From Peptococcaceae bacterium (GTDB lineage Bacteria; Bacillota; Desulfitobacteriia; Desulfitobacteriales; Syntrophobotulaceae), in contig JAAYUV010000102.1 of assembly GCA_012517475.1 (NCBI GenBank), positions 1 to 46,054 on the forward strand: DNA of 46,054 bases, given 5' to 3'. The translations under genes were made by a program, and so were the position numbers. Shown here piece after piece: positions 35,037 through 44,424 of the stretch. The notes under the pieces were generated by a model that searched no databases, was not told the origin of the DNA, and saw nothing but the letters and a program-made list of their open reading frames with translations. Numbering within the stretch: position 1 is the stretch's first letter; the number at the start of each line of letters is the position of its first letter.

Positions 35037-35483
35037 TTGATTATGACTATTTCCATGTACTTCTTAGTAGCTGTCATTTGTGCTGCTTCCTGGACAGATT
35101 GGAGGTATAGATTAATCCCTAACTCCCTTCTCCTTCCCTTCTTCATGATTGCCCTTACCGTTAATTCCATTACAGAGGGAGTAAATGGTTTCGTATCGTC
35201 GATTGCAGGGTTATCCGTAGGATTCGCTTTATTAATCATTCCCTATTTGTTTGGCGGTATTGGGGCAGGTGATGTCAAACTCCTCATGGTAATCGGCAGC
35301 TTTGGAGGGGTTCATCTGGTAATCGGCAGTTTTTTATTGGGTGCAATTGTCGGAGGGATTTTTTCTATTGGGATTTACCTCTACAATTTTGCTTCTCACA
35401 AAAAGATTACCGCATTACCTTACGGAATTGCCCTCGCTTTAGGAACAGGTTTTTTTATTATTTTGGGAAATGGGAGATTGTAA
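35037..35483 (+). CDS. tadV: Prepilin peptidase TadV/CpaA (A24 family)
   Basis: About 148 aa. Small A24 peptidase with five to six membrane helices. The two catalytic Asp residues are in SWTDWRYRLIPN (Asp 20-21 region) and GGIGAGDVKLL (GxGD motif, near residue 79). It cleaves Flp pilin and pseudopilins. The start is uncertain: GTG 35031, TTG 35034/35037 and ATG 35043 are in frame; TTG 35037 gives 8 bp from AGGAGG. Stop overlaps the tadE start (TAATG). Confidence 0.9.
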   Translation: MIMTISMYFLVAVICAASWTDWRYRLIPNSLLLPFFMIALTVNSITEGVNGFVSSIAGLSVGFALLIIPYLFGGIGAGDVKLLMVIGSFGGVHLVIGSFLLGAIVGGIFSIGIYLYNFASHKKITALPYGIALALGTGFFIILGNGRL

Positions 35484-35878
35484 TGTTCAAAAAATTCTTC
35501 AAATCCTCCAATGGTCAAGCTGTAACAGAACTGGCTTTGGTCCTCCCTATTTTCCTCTTATTGGTTTTTGGCGTTATTGAGATGAGCAGGATCGGCTATT
35601 CCTATCTGACGCTAAACAACGCAGTACGGAGCGGTGCTCGGGTAGCTAGTTTGGGCGGTTTAGACAATGATATTAAAAATACGATCAAAGGGTCGGCTCC
35701 CCTGTTTGACGGAGCTTCCATAACCATTCAAATTACTCCCAATGAATCAACACGCCGCTCCGGATCAAGTGTCATGATTAACGCCTCTTATCCGGTATAC
35801 CTGAATACTCCTTTTCTTAGTCAAGTTTTACCTAATCCTGTGACAATCAGCACCTCATTGGCCATGAGGATAGAATAA
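35483..35878 (+). CDS. tadE: TadE-like pseudopilin
   Basis: 131 aa. Prepilin-like start: basic leader, then G11|QAVTELALVLPIF with Glu in the position used by pseudopilins and a hydrophobic helix; then NNAVRSGARVASLGG, typical of TadE. Pilus biogenesis minor pilin. Start overlaps the tadV stop by one base. Confidence 0.92.
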   Translation: MFKKFFKSSNGQAVTELALVLPIFLLLVFGVIEMSRIGYSYLTLNNAVRSGARVASLGGLDNDIKNTIKGSAPLFDGASITIQITPNESTRRSGSSVMINASYPVYLNTPFLSQVLPNPVTISTSLAMRIE

Positions 35879-35891
35879 GGGGGCAGGAAGA

Positions 35892-36827
35892 TTGGGCAAG
35901 AAAAAAGATCAGGGAAGTATATTAATTCTGACAATTGTGATGCTGACTGCCCTCCTGGGTATAGGGGCGCTGTCAACGGATATGGGAGTTCTTTATGTCG
36001 AAAAATCACGACTGCAAAATTCAGTAGATGCTTCGGCCTTAGCAGGGGCGCAGGAACTCCCCGGCAAACCCCAAAGTGCCCTTACAGCTGCTGAAGAATA
36101 TGCTTCCAGAAATCATACCGTCCTTTCCTCGGTCGAAATCTCCAACAATAAAAAAGAATTATCCGTGACTGCTCAAAAGGAAGTTCCTCTCTATCTGGCC
36201 CGTTTCTTCGGCATCACATCTAAGAAAGTAAGTGCTTCGTCCAAAGCGGCCGTATTATCAGCTCACAGTATTAAAGGAGTTGCCCCTTTAAGTATTACCA
36301 TGAGAGATTTTGTTTATGGCCAGGAATATACACTGAAGAATGCTCCCCCTGCCGGTGAAAGCGGCTGGTATGGTCCTGTCCGGCTGGATGGACAAGGTGC
36401 GAGTACGTATGAAGATGCGTTAAAGAACGGATGTACCTCTCCCCTCTCTATCGGTCAGGTATTGCAAATCGAACACGGAAATATGAGCGGTCCTACAAGA
36501 AGAGGCTTAAAAGACAGACTCGAATCTGATACCCGGGTTCCCAAAAATACTTTTGAAAATCATGACAGCAATGCCCCGGAAATCGTCTATATCCCCGTCG
36601 TTGAAATCATCACCAGGGATAGTACTTCCATCCAGGAGGTTAAAATCCTTGGGTTTGCAGCTTTTTTTATTGAGAACTTAACCCAAAACGGAAATGATTG
36701 TTTCATTACCGGACGTTTTTTGCAAACAATTGTATCTCTGGGGAGAGAAACAAGCCCCATACTATCTTCCGAAAATGATCCTTCCAATGACTATGGCTTA
36801 TATTCTGTCAAATTACTAATGAATTGA
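35892..36827 (+). CDS. TadG-like pilus assembly protein
   Basis: 311 aa from TTG 35892 with GGCAGGAAG just upstream. N-terminal Q7-G-SILILTIVML helix (TadG N-terminal domain), then DMGVLYVEKSRLQNSVDASALAGAQELPG, the classic TadG/DUF2134 start. The C-terminal 200 residues are extracytoplasmic and unlike anything I know; no von Willebrand domain as seen in long TadG. Two Cys (in NGCTSP and NDCFI) could form a disulfide. Between tadE and cpaB. Confidence 0.85.
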   Translation: MGKKKDQGSILILTIVMLTALLGIGALSTDMGVLYVEKSRLQNSVDASALAGAQELPGKPQSALTAAEEYASRNHTVLSSVEISNNKKELSVTAQKEVPLYLARFFGITSKKVSASSKAAVLSAHSIKGVAPLSITMRDFVYGQEYTLKNAPPAGESGWYGPVRLDGQGASTYEDALKNGCTSPLSIGQVLQIEHGNMSGPTRRGLKDRLESDTRVPKNTFENHDSNAPEIVYIPVVEIITRDSTSIQEVKILGFAAFFIENLTQNGNDCFITGRFLQTIVSLGRETSPILSSENDPSNDYGLYSVKLLMN

Positions 36828-36836
36828 GGGATACTG

Positions 36837-37580
36837 GTGAAGCGAAAGTTCTATGTCATCATGGCTGTTCTATCCGGGCTAATCTTCGGTCTTTCCTTGT
36901 TCTATTACCTAAAAAATATGCAAAATTCCTCGAACCTGGAGCTTAAACCTTTGGTTGTTGCCGCTATGGATATACCCGCGAGAACCATTGTTCAAGCCAA
37001 TCAGCTTGAGATCAAAAAAGTACCTGGTAATGGTTACCCCCAAGGTGGGGCTTCCTCAATCCAGGAAGTCAGCGGAAAGGTGCTTCTGGTAGGAATTAAA
37101 AAAGGGGATGTCCTGCTCAGCCCGATGTTGGAACCTTCTTTTAAAGCTGGTTCGGCGGCGGATATCCCGCTTAACGGCTTTTCCCTTACAGTGCCGGAAG
37201 GGAAAAGGGCTCTTGCCATACCTGTAAGTCAAGTAGGAAGTGTTGGTTATAAGGTCAAGCCGGGAGACCGTGTTGATGTTCTGGTGACAATAGATATTAA
37301 AGCAGAGGGCGGTTCTAAAACCGTCACCTCGCTTGCAGCCCAGGATGTTCTTGTTTTAAATACAGGCGAAACAACCGCCAAAGAAAGCGAAAAAACTCAA
37401 GGAAGCGGTTCCTATATTCTGGCCGTGAATGTTTCTCAGGCCATGGCCGTAACTTTAGGGAGCGAGAAAGGGTCAATCCGGCTGCTCCTGAGAAATCCCG
37501 CAAATAAAGAGGTATTGGCAGAACCTCCTGTAGATCCCAATGTATACTACGATCCAAACTATTTCAATCATTATAAATAG
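36837..37580 (+). CDS. cpaB: CpaB/RcpC-type pilus assembly protein
   Basis: 247 aa, GTG 36837. One N-terminal membrane helix (FYVIMAVLSGLIFGLSLFYYL), then a SAF domain (PLVVAAMDIPARTIVQANQLEI, about 38-60) and a C-terminal CpaB domain (RALAIPVSQVGSVGYKVKPGDRVDVLVT). In diderms RcpC helps the secretin; in monoderms it probably acts at the cell wall. Acidic Asn/Tyr tail. Confidence 0.9.
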   Translation: MKRKFYVIMAVLSGLIFGLSLFYYLKNMQNSSNLELKPLVVAAMDIPARTIVQANQLEIKKVPGNGYPQGGASSIQEVSGKVLLVGIKKGDVLLSPMLEPSFKAGSAADIPLNGFSLTVPEGKRALAIPVSQVGSVGYKVKPGDRVDVLVTIDIKAEGGSKTVTSLAAQDVLVLNTGETTAKESEKTQGSGSYILAVNVSQAMAVTLGSEKGSIRLLLRNPANKEVLAEPPVDPNVYYDPNYFNHYK

Positions 37581-37594
37581 AGGTGGTGATTGAT

Positions 37595-38824
37595 ATGCCG
37601 AGTATTCGCGTCCTCATTGTAGATGATGTAAGAAATACCCGGGAAAGCATTCGCCGGATTTTAAGCTTTGACTCGGATTTCGAAGTGGTAGGCGAGGCTG
37701 GATGCGGTTCAGATGCCTTACGACTGACAGAATTACTGAAACCGGACATTGTCCTGATGGATATCAGCATGCCGGATATTGACGGTATCAAAACGTCAGA
37801 ATTGCTTTCTTTTCGGGCGCCGAACACTTCCGTTATCATCATGTCAGTTGAAAAAGACTCAGATCATATGACCAAGGCCATGCTGGCAGGAGCAAAAGCC
37901 TATCTTGTAAAACCATTTACAGGCAATGAAGTAACCAGCACCATCCTCAATGTTTACCATAAAGAAGCCCGTAAAAGGGAAATCATCAGTTCTCCTTCAA
38001 CTCCCCAACCTTCTGAAAAAGACAACTCGGGAAAAATCATCAGTATTTTCAGTACAAAAGGCGGCGTTGGAAAAACAACCACTGCTGTAAATTTAGCCGT
38101 TGAGTTAAGAAAGTCCCATGCTTTCCAAGTTTTATTAATGGATTTGAACCTTCAGTTTGGAGATATCGCATCTTTTCTCAATCTTGTTCCCAAAAAAACA
38201 ATCAGCGACCTTGTCCAGATAAACACCATCAAGGAAGAAGATATCCGCTTTCATATTCTTACTCATTCTTCCGGGGCAGACGTTTTAGCAGCCTCTACCC
38301 GTCCGGAATATGCAGAAATGGTAAGTCCTGAACACATCGAACAAATTTTGCAAGAGATGAAACCGCACTATGATTTTATCATTTGTGACAACTCAACCCG
38401 CTTCGACGATATTAGTTTGGCATCCCTTGAGATAGCCGATGAAATCTGGATGGTTGTAGGCATGGATATTCCTGCTATCAAAAACACCAAACTGGCTCTG
38501 GAAATCCTCTATAGCCTTGATTACACCCCCAAAATAAAACTAATCCTTAACAAATATGACCGGAGAATCGGTATTGGAATCAAAGAGATCGAGAGCAGCC
38601 TTGGAAAGAAGATTAATTACGTTCTGCCGGACGAGGAACAGCTTACCTCTGTCCTCAATAAAGGCATTCCTTTTGTAGAAGCTTTACCCCGTTCCGCAAT
38701 GGCTCAGGAAACGAAAAAAATGATAAAGTATCTTACGGACACCGTGCCCCCGGTAAAAGTTTCATCGGAAAACACGAAGGGCAAAAGCTCCGGTCTTCAA
38801 AAAATACTAGGATTTGGCAGGTGA
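37595..38824 (+). CDS. tadZ: TadZ/CpaE-type ATPase with N-terminal receiver domain
   Basis: 409 aa from ATG 37595, with AGGTGGTGA as ribosome site. Residues 1-120 form a response-regulator receiver with a complete acidic set: Asp 10/11, phospho-acceptor Asp 56 (VLMDISMPDIDG), Ser 84 and Lys 106 (LVKPF). After a Pro/Ser linker comes a MinD-like ATPase with the deviant Walker A STKGGVGKTTTAVN (153-166). TadZ places the pilus machine in the cell. In most CpaE proteins the receiver is degenerate, so this one may respond to phosphorylation. Overlaps none; tadA starts 4 bp later. Confidence 0.92.
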   Translation: MPSIRVLIVDDVRNTRESIRRILSFDSDFEVVGEAGCGSDALRLTELLKPDIVLMDISMPDIDGIKTSELLSFRAPNTSVIIMSVEKDSDHMTKAMLAGAKAYLVKPFTGNEVTSTILNVYHKEARKREIISSPSTPQPSEKDNSGKIISIFSTKGGVGKTTTAVNLAVELRKSHAFQVLLMDLNLQFGDIASFLNLVPKKTISDLVQINTIKEEDIRFHILTHSSGADVLAASTRPEYAEMVSPEHIEQILQEMKPHYDFIICDNSTRFDDISLASLEIADEIWMVVGMDIPAIKNTKLALEILYSLDYTPKIKLILNKYDRRIGIGIKEIESSLGKKINYVLPDEEQLTSVLNKGIPFVEALPRSAMAQETKKMIKYLTDTVPPVKVSSENTKGKSSGLQKILGFGR

Positions 38825-38828
38825 TAAG

Positions 38829-40187
38829 ATGTCACTTCTATCACGTTTACAGCAAGAGAAAGAGAAAGAAAAGGAAAAGTTCAAACCCGAAAAGCCTATC
38901 ATTGAAGTGAGACAAGCAATAAGCCAACCCCCGGTCTCAGATCCTTGGCGGGAACTGAAAAGTATCATTCACAAAGAGACCATTAAAAACATTGGAAACG
39001 AAAACATTGCAGTAGAAGAAATTGAACCGGTTGTCCAAAAAATTATTGACCAGTATATTGAAAAAAACGGTACTCTTCTGCCCCGGAACGAGAGGCAGAA
39101 AATTGTTCAGGAAGTGATGGATGAAATTCTAGGATTTGGTCCCATCTCTCCCCTTCTAAAAGATGACAGTATCTCTGAAATCATGGTTAACGGTCCGAAT
39201 CAAGTTTATGTGGAACGCCATGGGATTGTAGAACTATCTAATGTTACTTTCCACGACGACCAGCATGTTCAGCATATTATCGAGAAAATCGTAGCCCCGA
39301 TCGGCCGCCGTATAGATGAAAGCCAACCCATGGTAGACGCCCGTCTGCCGGACGGCTCCAGGGTGAATGCCGTAATTCCTCCTCTATCTTTAAAAGGTCC
39401 TGTTATCACTATCCGTAAGTTTTCACGCGATCCATACGGGGTTGAGGATTTAATCACCTTTGGAACCTTAACCCGGGAAATGGCTTTTTTGCTGGAAGCC
39501 TGCGTCAAAGCGCGGCTGAATATCGTGGTATCGGGAGGTACCGGTTCAGGGAAAACCACTACCTTAAATGTTCTATCCTCGTTCATCCCTGAACATGAAA
39601 GAATTATAACGATCGAAGATGCAGCCGAGCTCCAGCTTCATCAAAGCCATGTGGTAACACTTGAAACCAGACCTCCAAATATCGAGGGCAAGGGAGCAAT
39701 TACCATCCGTGATCTCGTAAAAAACTCCTTAAGGATGAGGCCGGAAAGAATCATCGTCGGAGAGGTCCGCGGCGGAGAAGCATTAGATATGCTGCAAGCC
39801 ATGAATACCGGTCACGATGGTTCTCTGACAACCGGGCATGCCAATACACCCCGCGATATGCTCTCCCGTCTGGAAACCATGGTTCTTATGGCTGGAATGG
39901 ACCTTCCCATCAGAGCGATCCGGGAACAGATTTCCAGCGCAATCGACCTGATCGTTCAACAGAGCAGACTAAGAGACGGCAGCCGCAAGATAACCCATAT
40001 TACCGAGATTCTAGGTATGGAAGGAGACACAATCGTTACCCAGGATATTTTCAAGTTTGAACAGACAGGTATTGATTCTAATGTCCATGTACTGGGCGGG
40101 TTCAAAGCAACAGGAATCAGGCCTCGTTTTATGGATACGCTTATCGCTACGGGTCAAATTCTGCCGGAAAACATTTTTGTAAAATAA
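38829..40187 (+). CDS. tadA: Tad secretion ATPase TadA/CpaF
   Basis: 452 aa from ATG 38829 (AGGTGATAAG upstream; the frame is open 5 codons earlier, inside tadZ). Lys/Glu-rich N-terminus, all-alpha NTD, then the type II/IV secretion ATPase core: Walker [12 protein letters not shown] (235-245), Asp box TIEDAAEL (261-268), Walker [12 protein letters not shown] (about 307-317), His box [12 protein letters not shown] (328-339). Powers pilus extension (and retraction in Caulobacter). Confidence 0.95.
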   Translation: MSLLSRLQQEKEKEKEKFKPEKPIIEVRQAISQPPVSDPWRELKSIIHKETIKNIGNENIAVEEIEPVVQKIIDQYIEKNGTLLPRNERQKIVQEVMDEILGFGPISPLLKDDSISEIMVNGPNQVYVERHGIVELSNVTFHDDQHVQHIIEKIVAPIGRRIDESQPMVDARLPDGSRVNAVIPPLSLKGPVITIRKFSRDPYGVEDLITFGTLTREMAFLLEACVKARLNIVVSGGTGSGKTTTLNVLSSFIPEHERIITIEDAAELQLHQSHVVTLETRPPNIEGKGAITIRDLVKNSLRMRPERIIVGEVRGGEALDMLQAMNTGHDGSLTTGHANTPRDMLSRLETMVLMAGMDLPIRAIREQISSAIDLIVQQSRLRDGSRKITHITEILGMEGDTIVTQDIFKFEQTGIDSNVHVLGGFKATGIRPRFMDTLIATGQILPENIFVK

Positions 40188-40203
40188 ACGGGAGGAATAA
40201 AAC

Positions 40204-41148
40204 TTGGCAAAACTGATATTTCTGTCTTCATTTATGGGTTTTTTTCTTGTTTACTCCTTGTTAATGGCTGTTAAACCGAGAAAAGAGAGCATAGAAGAAA
40301 AAGTCAAGCGATTGGCTGCCGAAAAGGAGGCTCAATCCAATGACAAAAGTAAGATCTCCTGGAAGAAAACCCTTTCCAGTTTATCCAGATTTACCCCCCG
40401 CCGATGGACAAGGCAGCTGGATCAAGAGTTAAGAAACAGCGGCGTCCCGTTGACCGGGGGCGAATATATTATTTTACAAGCTTTTTTGCTCATTCTTTTT
40501 TCTCTTATCGCCTTAACCTTATCTTCCATTAATTTGGCAGTAATATTTTTGCCTTTGCTCAGTTTGATTCTTCCCCGGCTCTATGTCATCCGTTCAAGAA
40601 ATAAAAGAATCCGGCAATTTAACAACCAGTTGTGCGATGTTCTTTTAACCCTGGCCAACTCTCTTAAAGCCGGTTTCAGTTTATTTCAGGCTATGGAAAT
40701 GGCCAGCCAGGAAATGCCCGACCCAATTTCTTCAGAAATGCGGATAACGCTGAAAGAAATGACTTTCGGTGAATCAACGGAAGGTGCACTAATCCATCTC
40801 ACGGAAAGAGTGAAAAGTAGGGATCTGGATTTGATGATCACTGCTATTCTTATTCAGCGCCAAATCGGGGGAAATCTTGCAGAAATACTATTAGGCATTC
40901 ACAATACAATCCAGGAACGTCTGCGCATCCAAGGTGAGGTCAAAAGTCTTACCGCACAAGGAAGGTTATCGGGCAATATCATTGGCGCTTTACCTTTTTT
41001 CATTGGTATCGTGATTACAGCAGTGCAGCCTAACTACCTTTCAACTCTTTTCCACAGCAATATCGGAATTATCATGGTGGTTTGCGGATTGGTCCTGCAA
41101 GTCATTGGTTTTATCGCAATCAAACGAATCGTAAATATTAAGTACTAG
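40204..41148 (+). CDS. tadB: Tad inner-membrane platform protein TadB
   Basis: 314 aa from TTG 40204 (GGGAGGAAT 7 bp upstream). N-terminal membrane helix, cytoplasmic stretch, then a T2SSF domain (NNQLCDVLLTLANSLKAGFSLFQAMEMASQEMPDP; EMTFGESTEGALIHLTERV) and C-terminal helices. Forms the platform with TadC. 16 bp after tadA. Confidence 0.93.
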   Translation: MAKLIFLSSFMGFFLVYSLLMAVKPRKESIEEKVKRLAAEKEAQSNDKSKISWKKTLSSLSRFTPRRWTRQLDQELRNSGVPLTGGEYIILQAFLLILFSLIALTLSSINLAVIFLPLLSLILPRLYVIRSRNKRIRQFNNQLCDVLLTLANSLKAGFSLFQAMEMASQEMPDPISSEMRITLKEMTFGESTEGALIHLTERVKSRDLDLMITAILIQRQIGGNLAEILLGIHNTIQERLRIQGEVKSLTAQGRLSGNIIGALPFFIGIVITAVQPNYLSTLFHSNIGIIMVVCGLVLQVIGFIAIKRIVNIKY

Positions 41149-41160
41149 GGGAGTTGGACT

Positions 41161-42072
41161 ATGGAATCTGTGATTATTTTCAGCGGGTCCAGCCTTATCT
41201 GTTTTATTATTTTGGCGCTTTTCTCTAAAAAGCTCCATCTTTCACTTCCCCAAGACAGGGTTCTCCGTTCCCTCGGAAGGATATCCCAGCAAAAGAAAGA
41301 AAGCGAAGAACGGGTAAAACCCATTAGCAAACAAACACCCCGGAATTTCATACGAACTGTTCTTCAGATTTTCGCAAAAAAAAACAGTGAGGTCCAGGAA
41401 AAAGACCTGGAACTGGCAACCGCGGGATTAAAAGGCTGGAATTCTGCCGAATGGAAAGTTTTCAACCAGGCAGTGGCTTTTGGCAGCGGATTGCTTGCTG
41501 CCGCGGCAAGTTTTTTATTTTCCCTTCCTCCCTTAATCAAGATAGAACTAGCTATTTTGGGCTTTCTTGCGGGATATTTATACCCGAATATATGGTTAAA
41601 GTCCAAACTGAAGCAGCGCAAAGAGGAGATTCAGAGAACTCTTCCGGAAACATTAGACCTTATTATGGTTAGTGTGGAAGCAGGACTGGGGTTTGATGCC
41701 GCCATGATGAAAGTAGTCGAGAAACAAAAAGGATTTTTATCCGATGAGTTTAACGTTGTCCTGCAAGAAATTAAAATGGGCAAACCGCGCCGGGATGCCC
41801 TTCGGGATATGGCCAAGAAAAATAATGTGGATGATTTAAGCAATGTTATCGCTTCCCTTGTTCAGGCCGATCAATTAGGTATCTCAATGGGAAGTGTTCT
41901 TCGCAATCAGTCTAACCAGATTAGACAAAAGAGAAAACAGCGTGCTCAGGAACAGGCCCAGAAAGCCCCTGTAAAAATTATGATTCCTCTTGTTTTCTTT
42001 ATCTTTCCCAGTATTTTTATTATCATATTGGGTCCTGCATTTATTCAAATTATGGATTACTTTAGCAAATAA
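41161..42072 (+). CDS. tadC: Tad inner-membrane platform protein TadC
   Basis: 303 aa. One N-terminal helix, two mid helices, T2SSF domain (TLPETLDLIMVSVEAGLGFDAAMMKVVEKQ; EIKMGKPRRDALRDMAKKNNVDDLSNVIASLVQADQLG) and a C-terminal helix (LVFFIFPSIFIIILGPAFIQI). The LDLIMVSVEAGLGFDAA stretch is a TadC hallmark. 12 bp after tadB; SD GGGGAG. Confidence 0.94.
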   Translation: MESVIIFSGSSLICFIILALFSKKLHLSLPQDRVLRSLGRISQQKKESEERVKPISKQTPRNFIRTVLQIFAKKNSEVQEKDLELATAGLKGWNSAEWKVFNQAVAFGSGLLAAAASFLFSLPPLIKIELAILGFLAGYLYPNIWLKSKLKQRKEEIQRTLPETLDLIMVSVEAGLGFDAAMMKVVEKQKGFLSDEFNVVLQEIKMGKPRRDALRDMAKKNNVDDLSNVIASLVQADQLGISMGSVLRNQSNQIRQKRKQRAQEQAQKAPVKIMIPLVFFIFPSIFIIILGPAFIQIMDYFSK

Positions 42073-42096
42073 ATTAGCTTAAAGAGGAAAAACAAT

Positions 42097-42444
42097 ATGA
42101 AAGAATTCAATATAAAAAATTTACGAACCGATACTTATCTAGGAAAAGTTGCGATCGCAGAAGATACTGCTTCCAGGATGAAAGGACTATTAGGCACTCA
42201 GGAATTACCTTTTTTTCATGGCATTATTTTAAAACCCTGCAAACAAGTTCATACCATGGGAATGCGTTACCCTATTTCTGTCTGGTATATAAATCGGCAA
42301 TTACAGGTCATCAAGATTGTAGATAAACTCCAACCATGGAGGATTGCCCCGTTTATTCGCATTTCACATCTTATCATTGAATTCCCGCAAAGATGGGCGG
42401 AAATAACCGGCAGCCAAGAAGGCGATGATCTCCTGTTTATATAA
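42097..42444 (+). CDS. DUF192 protein
   Basis: 115 aa, single DUF192 domain: ASRMKGLLGTQ, the Cys-containing LKPCKQVHTMGMRYPISVWYI and a C-terminal beta segment. The family's job is unknown; members are often next to Tad genes. No signal peptide, though many relatives have one. Last gene of the plus-strand run, SD AAAGAGGAAA; the stop is only 5 bp from the stop of convergent pstA, and no terminator is visible in between. Confidence 0.85.
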   Translation: MKEFNIKNLRTDTYLGKVAIAEDTASRMKGLLGTQELPFFHGIILKPCKQVHTMGMRYPISVWYINRQLQVIKIVDKLQPWRIAPFIRISHLIIEFPQRWAEITGSQEGDDLLFI

Positions 42445-42449
42445 AATTT

Positions 42450-43346
42450 CTATTTGCTTTTGCCTAAAAACCTATTGCTGAAAAGTCTTCCAAGAAATCT
42501 AGAACAAATATTAAACAAGAAAACCGAGATCACCAGGATAGCTGCAGAACCGTCTGCAACCTGTCTGGCATCGGGGATAAGCCCTTCCGAATTCACCTTC
42601 CAAATATATACCGCCAGCGTCTCTGCAGGCCTGAAAGGATTTAAAGGAGATGTAAAACTTAGCGGATTCCAGTTCGAAAAATTCAGTTTGGGACTGCTCA
42701 TCCCTGCCGTATATAATAAAGCCGCTGCTTCTCCGAATGCTCTTCCGGCAGTCATGACGATACCCGTAATCAGTCCGGGTAAAGCAACCGGAATAAGAAC
42801 CCTGGTTATTGTTTGCCAATGGGTTGCACCTAAAGCAAGACTGGCTTCCTTATAAGAGTGCGGTACTCCTCTTAGGGAGTCTTCACTGATTCTTGTAATA
42901 ACAGGTAAATTCAATATGGATACTGCCAGGGCGCCGGACATTAAGGTATATCCCCAGCCGGTCATACTGACGAAAACGAGTAAACCAAACAATCCAATAA
43001 CAATAGAAGGCAAAGATGCCAAAGCTTCGATACAGAATCGAATGGCTTTGGTAATTCTATTTTGCCTGGCATATTCCGCCAGATATATTCCTGCAGAAAG
43101 TCCGATCGGCACTGTGATAAGGATTGATAAAAAAACTAAATAGAGAGAGTTAAATAGTTGAGGGGCAATCCCACCGCCGGCTTTCATAAAAACCGGTGCA
43201 GACGTGATAAAGTTCAAATTTAGCCTTAGTCTGCCCTGATACAGAATATATCCCACAAAGAATACTAAAAGAAGGATAAACCCGGCGGCCACAAGATAAA
43301 ACACCCCGGTAGATACTTTATCGGTAGTCTTGGGATCGATTCTCAT
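42450..43346 (-). CDS. pstA: Phosphate ABC transporter permease PstA
   Basis: 298 aa, about six membrane helices. PstA features: N-terminal TDKVSTGVFYLVAAGFI, FNSLYLVFLSILITVPIGLSAGIYLAEYA, SLPSIVIGLFG, and the EAA coupling loop SYKEASLALGATHWQTITRVLIPVALPGL. Forms the channel with PstC. Start overlaps the pstC stop by 4 bp. Confidence 0.96.
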   Translation of the reverse strand: MRIDPKTTDKVSTGVFYLVAAGFILLLVFFVGYILYQGRLRLNLNFITSAPVFMKAGGGIAPQLFNSLYLVFLSILITVPIGLSAGIYLAEYARQNRITKAIRFCIEALASLPSIVIGLFGLLVFVSMTGWGYTLMSGALAVSILNLPVITRISEDSLRGVPHSYKEASLALGATHWQTITRVLIPVALPGLITGIVMTAGRAFGEAAALLYTAGMSSPKLNFSNWNPLSFTSPLNPFRPAETLAVYIWKVNSEGLIPDARQVADGSAAILVISVFLFNICSRFLGRLFSNRFLGKSK

Positions 43347-44263
43347 GCTGACGTACTCCCCTTTCTGCCAATTCTATGGATAATAAAAATAAAGATAAAT
43401 GAAATGATCAAAAGCAATAAGGCCATAGACCATAAGGCATTATTCCAGGTAGTGCCCATTGCCGTATTTCCCATGTCCATCGTAATAATACTGGTTAAAT
43501 TTACAGTGGAATCCAAGATTGAACCTGGGATTCTGATGGTATTTCCGATTACCATTTGTACGGCAAGGGCTTCGCCGAAAGCGCGAGCCAGACCCAAAAC
43601 TACCCCTGTCAGGATACCGGGAAGAGCACTGGGGAAAATTATCTTTCTGATAGTTTGCCATCGTGTTGCTCCCAGAGCATAAGATGCTTCCTTATAATCA
43701 TCCGGAATAATACTGAGGGAATCGGCAGCAACGGTAGTAATAGTAGGAAAGATCATCACTGATAAAACCAAAGATCCTGCCAGGAGGCTAAACCCCAAAC
43801 CGCCGATTTGATGACGGAGAAAAGGCACAAGCACGCTTAAGCCAATCCAGCCGTATACTACGGACGGAATACCGACAAAGATTTCGATAATGGGCTGTAA
43901 AAGTTTTTTTCCAAATGAGGGCGATATCTGGGTCATAAATATGGCCAAGGCAACACTAAAGGGCGTACTGATTAACAGGGCCAAACCGGAAATGAAAACA
44001 GACCCTATGATAAAGATTAATGCTCCGACTGCAGGTCCGCCCTGAGCTTCCTCCCTGCCCGGCATCCATGCTGTAGAAAAGAGAAAATCCTTGATTGGAA
44101 TATGATTTTGAGTGAATGTCTTAATGCCCTTGGAAAAAAGAAATAAGACCATAGTGATTGTGATAAGGATTAACATGATTCCAAAAATAGTTACCACACT
44201 ACGTCCAAGATATTCGTGCTTTACCTGATAGAATTTATCTGTATTGGTTTTTTTACTATTCAC
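43343..44263 (-). CDS. pstC: Phosphate ABC transporter permease PstC
   Basis: 306 aa, six membrane helices. PstC features: EYLGRSVVTIFGIMLILITI, GIPSVVYGWIGL, EAA loop DYKEASYALGATRWQTIRKIIFPSALPG and ARAFGEALAVQMVIGNT. Second gene of pstSCA; a 46-bp hairpin lies in the 161-bp gap after pstS. Confidence 0.96.
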   Translation of the reverse strand: MNSKKTNTDKFYQVKHEYLGRSVVTIFGIMLILITITMVLFLFSKGIKTFTQNHIPIKDFLFSTAWMPGREEAQGGPAVGALIFIIGSVFISGLALLISTPFSVALAIFMTQISPSFGKKLLQPIIEIFVGIPSVVYGWIGLSVLVPFLRHQIGGLGFSLLAGSLVLSVMIFPTITTVAADSLSIIPDDYKEASYALGATRWQTIRKIIFPSALPGILTGVVLGLARAFGEALAVQMVIGNTIRIPGSILDSTVNLTSIITMDMGNTAMGTTWNNALWSMALLLLIISFIFIFIIHRIGRKGSTSA

Positions 44264-44357
44264 GCTGTACCCCCTAACACGAATAAAGCCTAAGCGACCG
44301 GAAGATTTATAATATTTTTGACGACCAAGTGATATAGCAGTTGTATGATCTATAGAA

Positions 44358-44403
44358 ATGCAAGATCTGGCTAACGCAATTTTACATTAACCAGTCCTTG
44401 CAT
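44358..44403 (-). promoter_or_regulatory. Intercistronic hairpin pstS-pstC
   Basis: ATGCAAG (44358-44364) pairs with CTTGCAT (44397-44403); inside, CTGG-C-TAA (44367-44374) pairs with TTA-A-CCAG (44387-44394) except one mismatch. No U tract on the minus strand. Such hairpins after a binding-protein gene usually stabilise its mRNA or weaken read-through, giving more PstS than permease. Confidence 0.6.
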
Positions 44404-44424
44404 CTATTTCATTATAAGAAAGTC

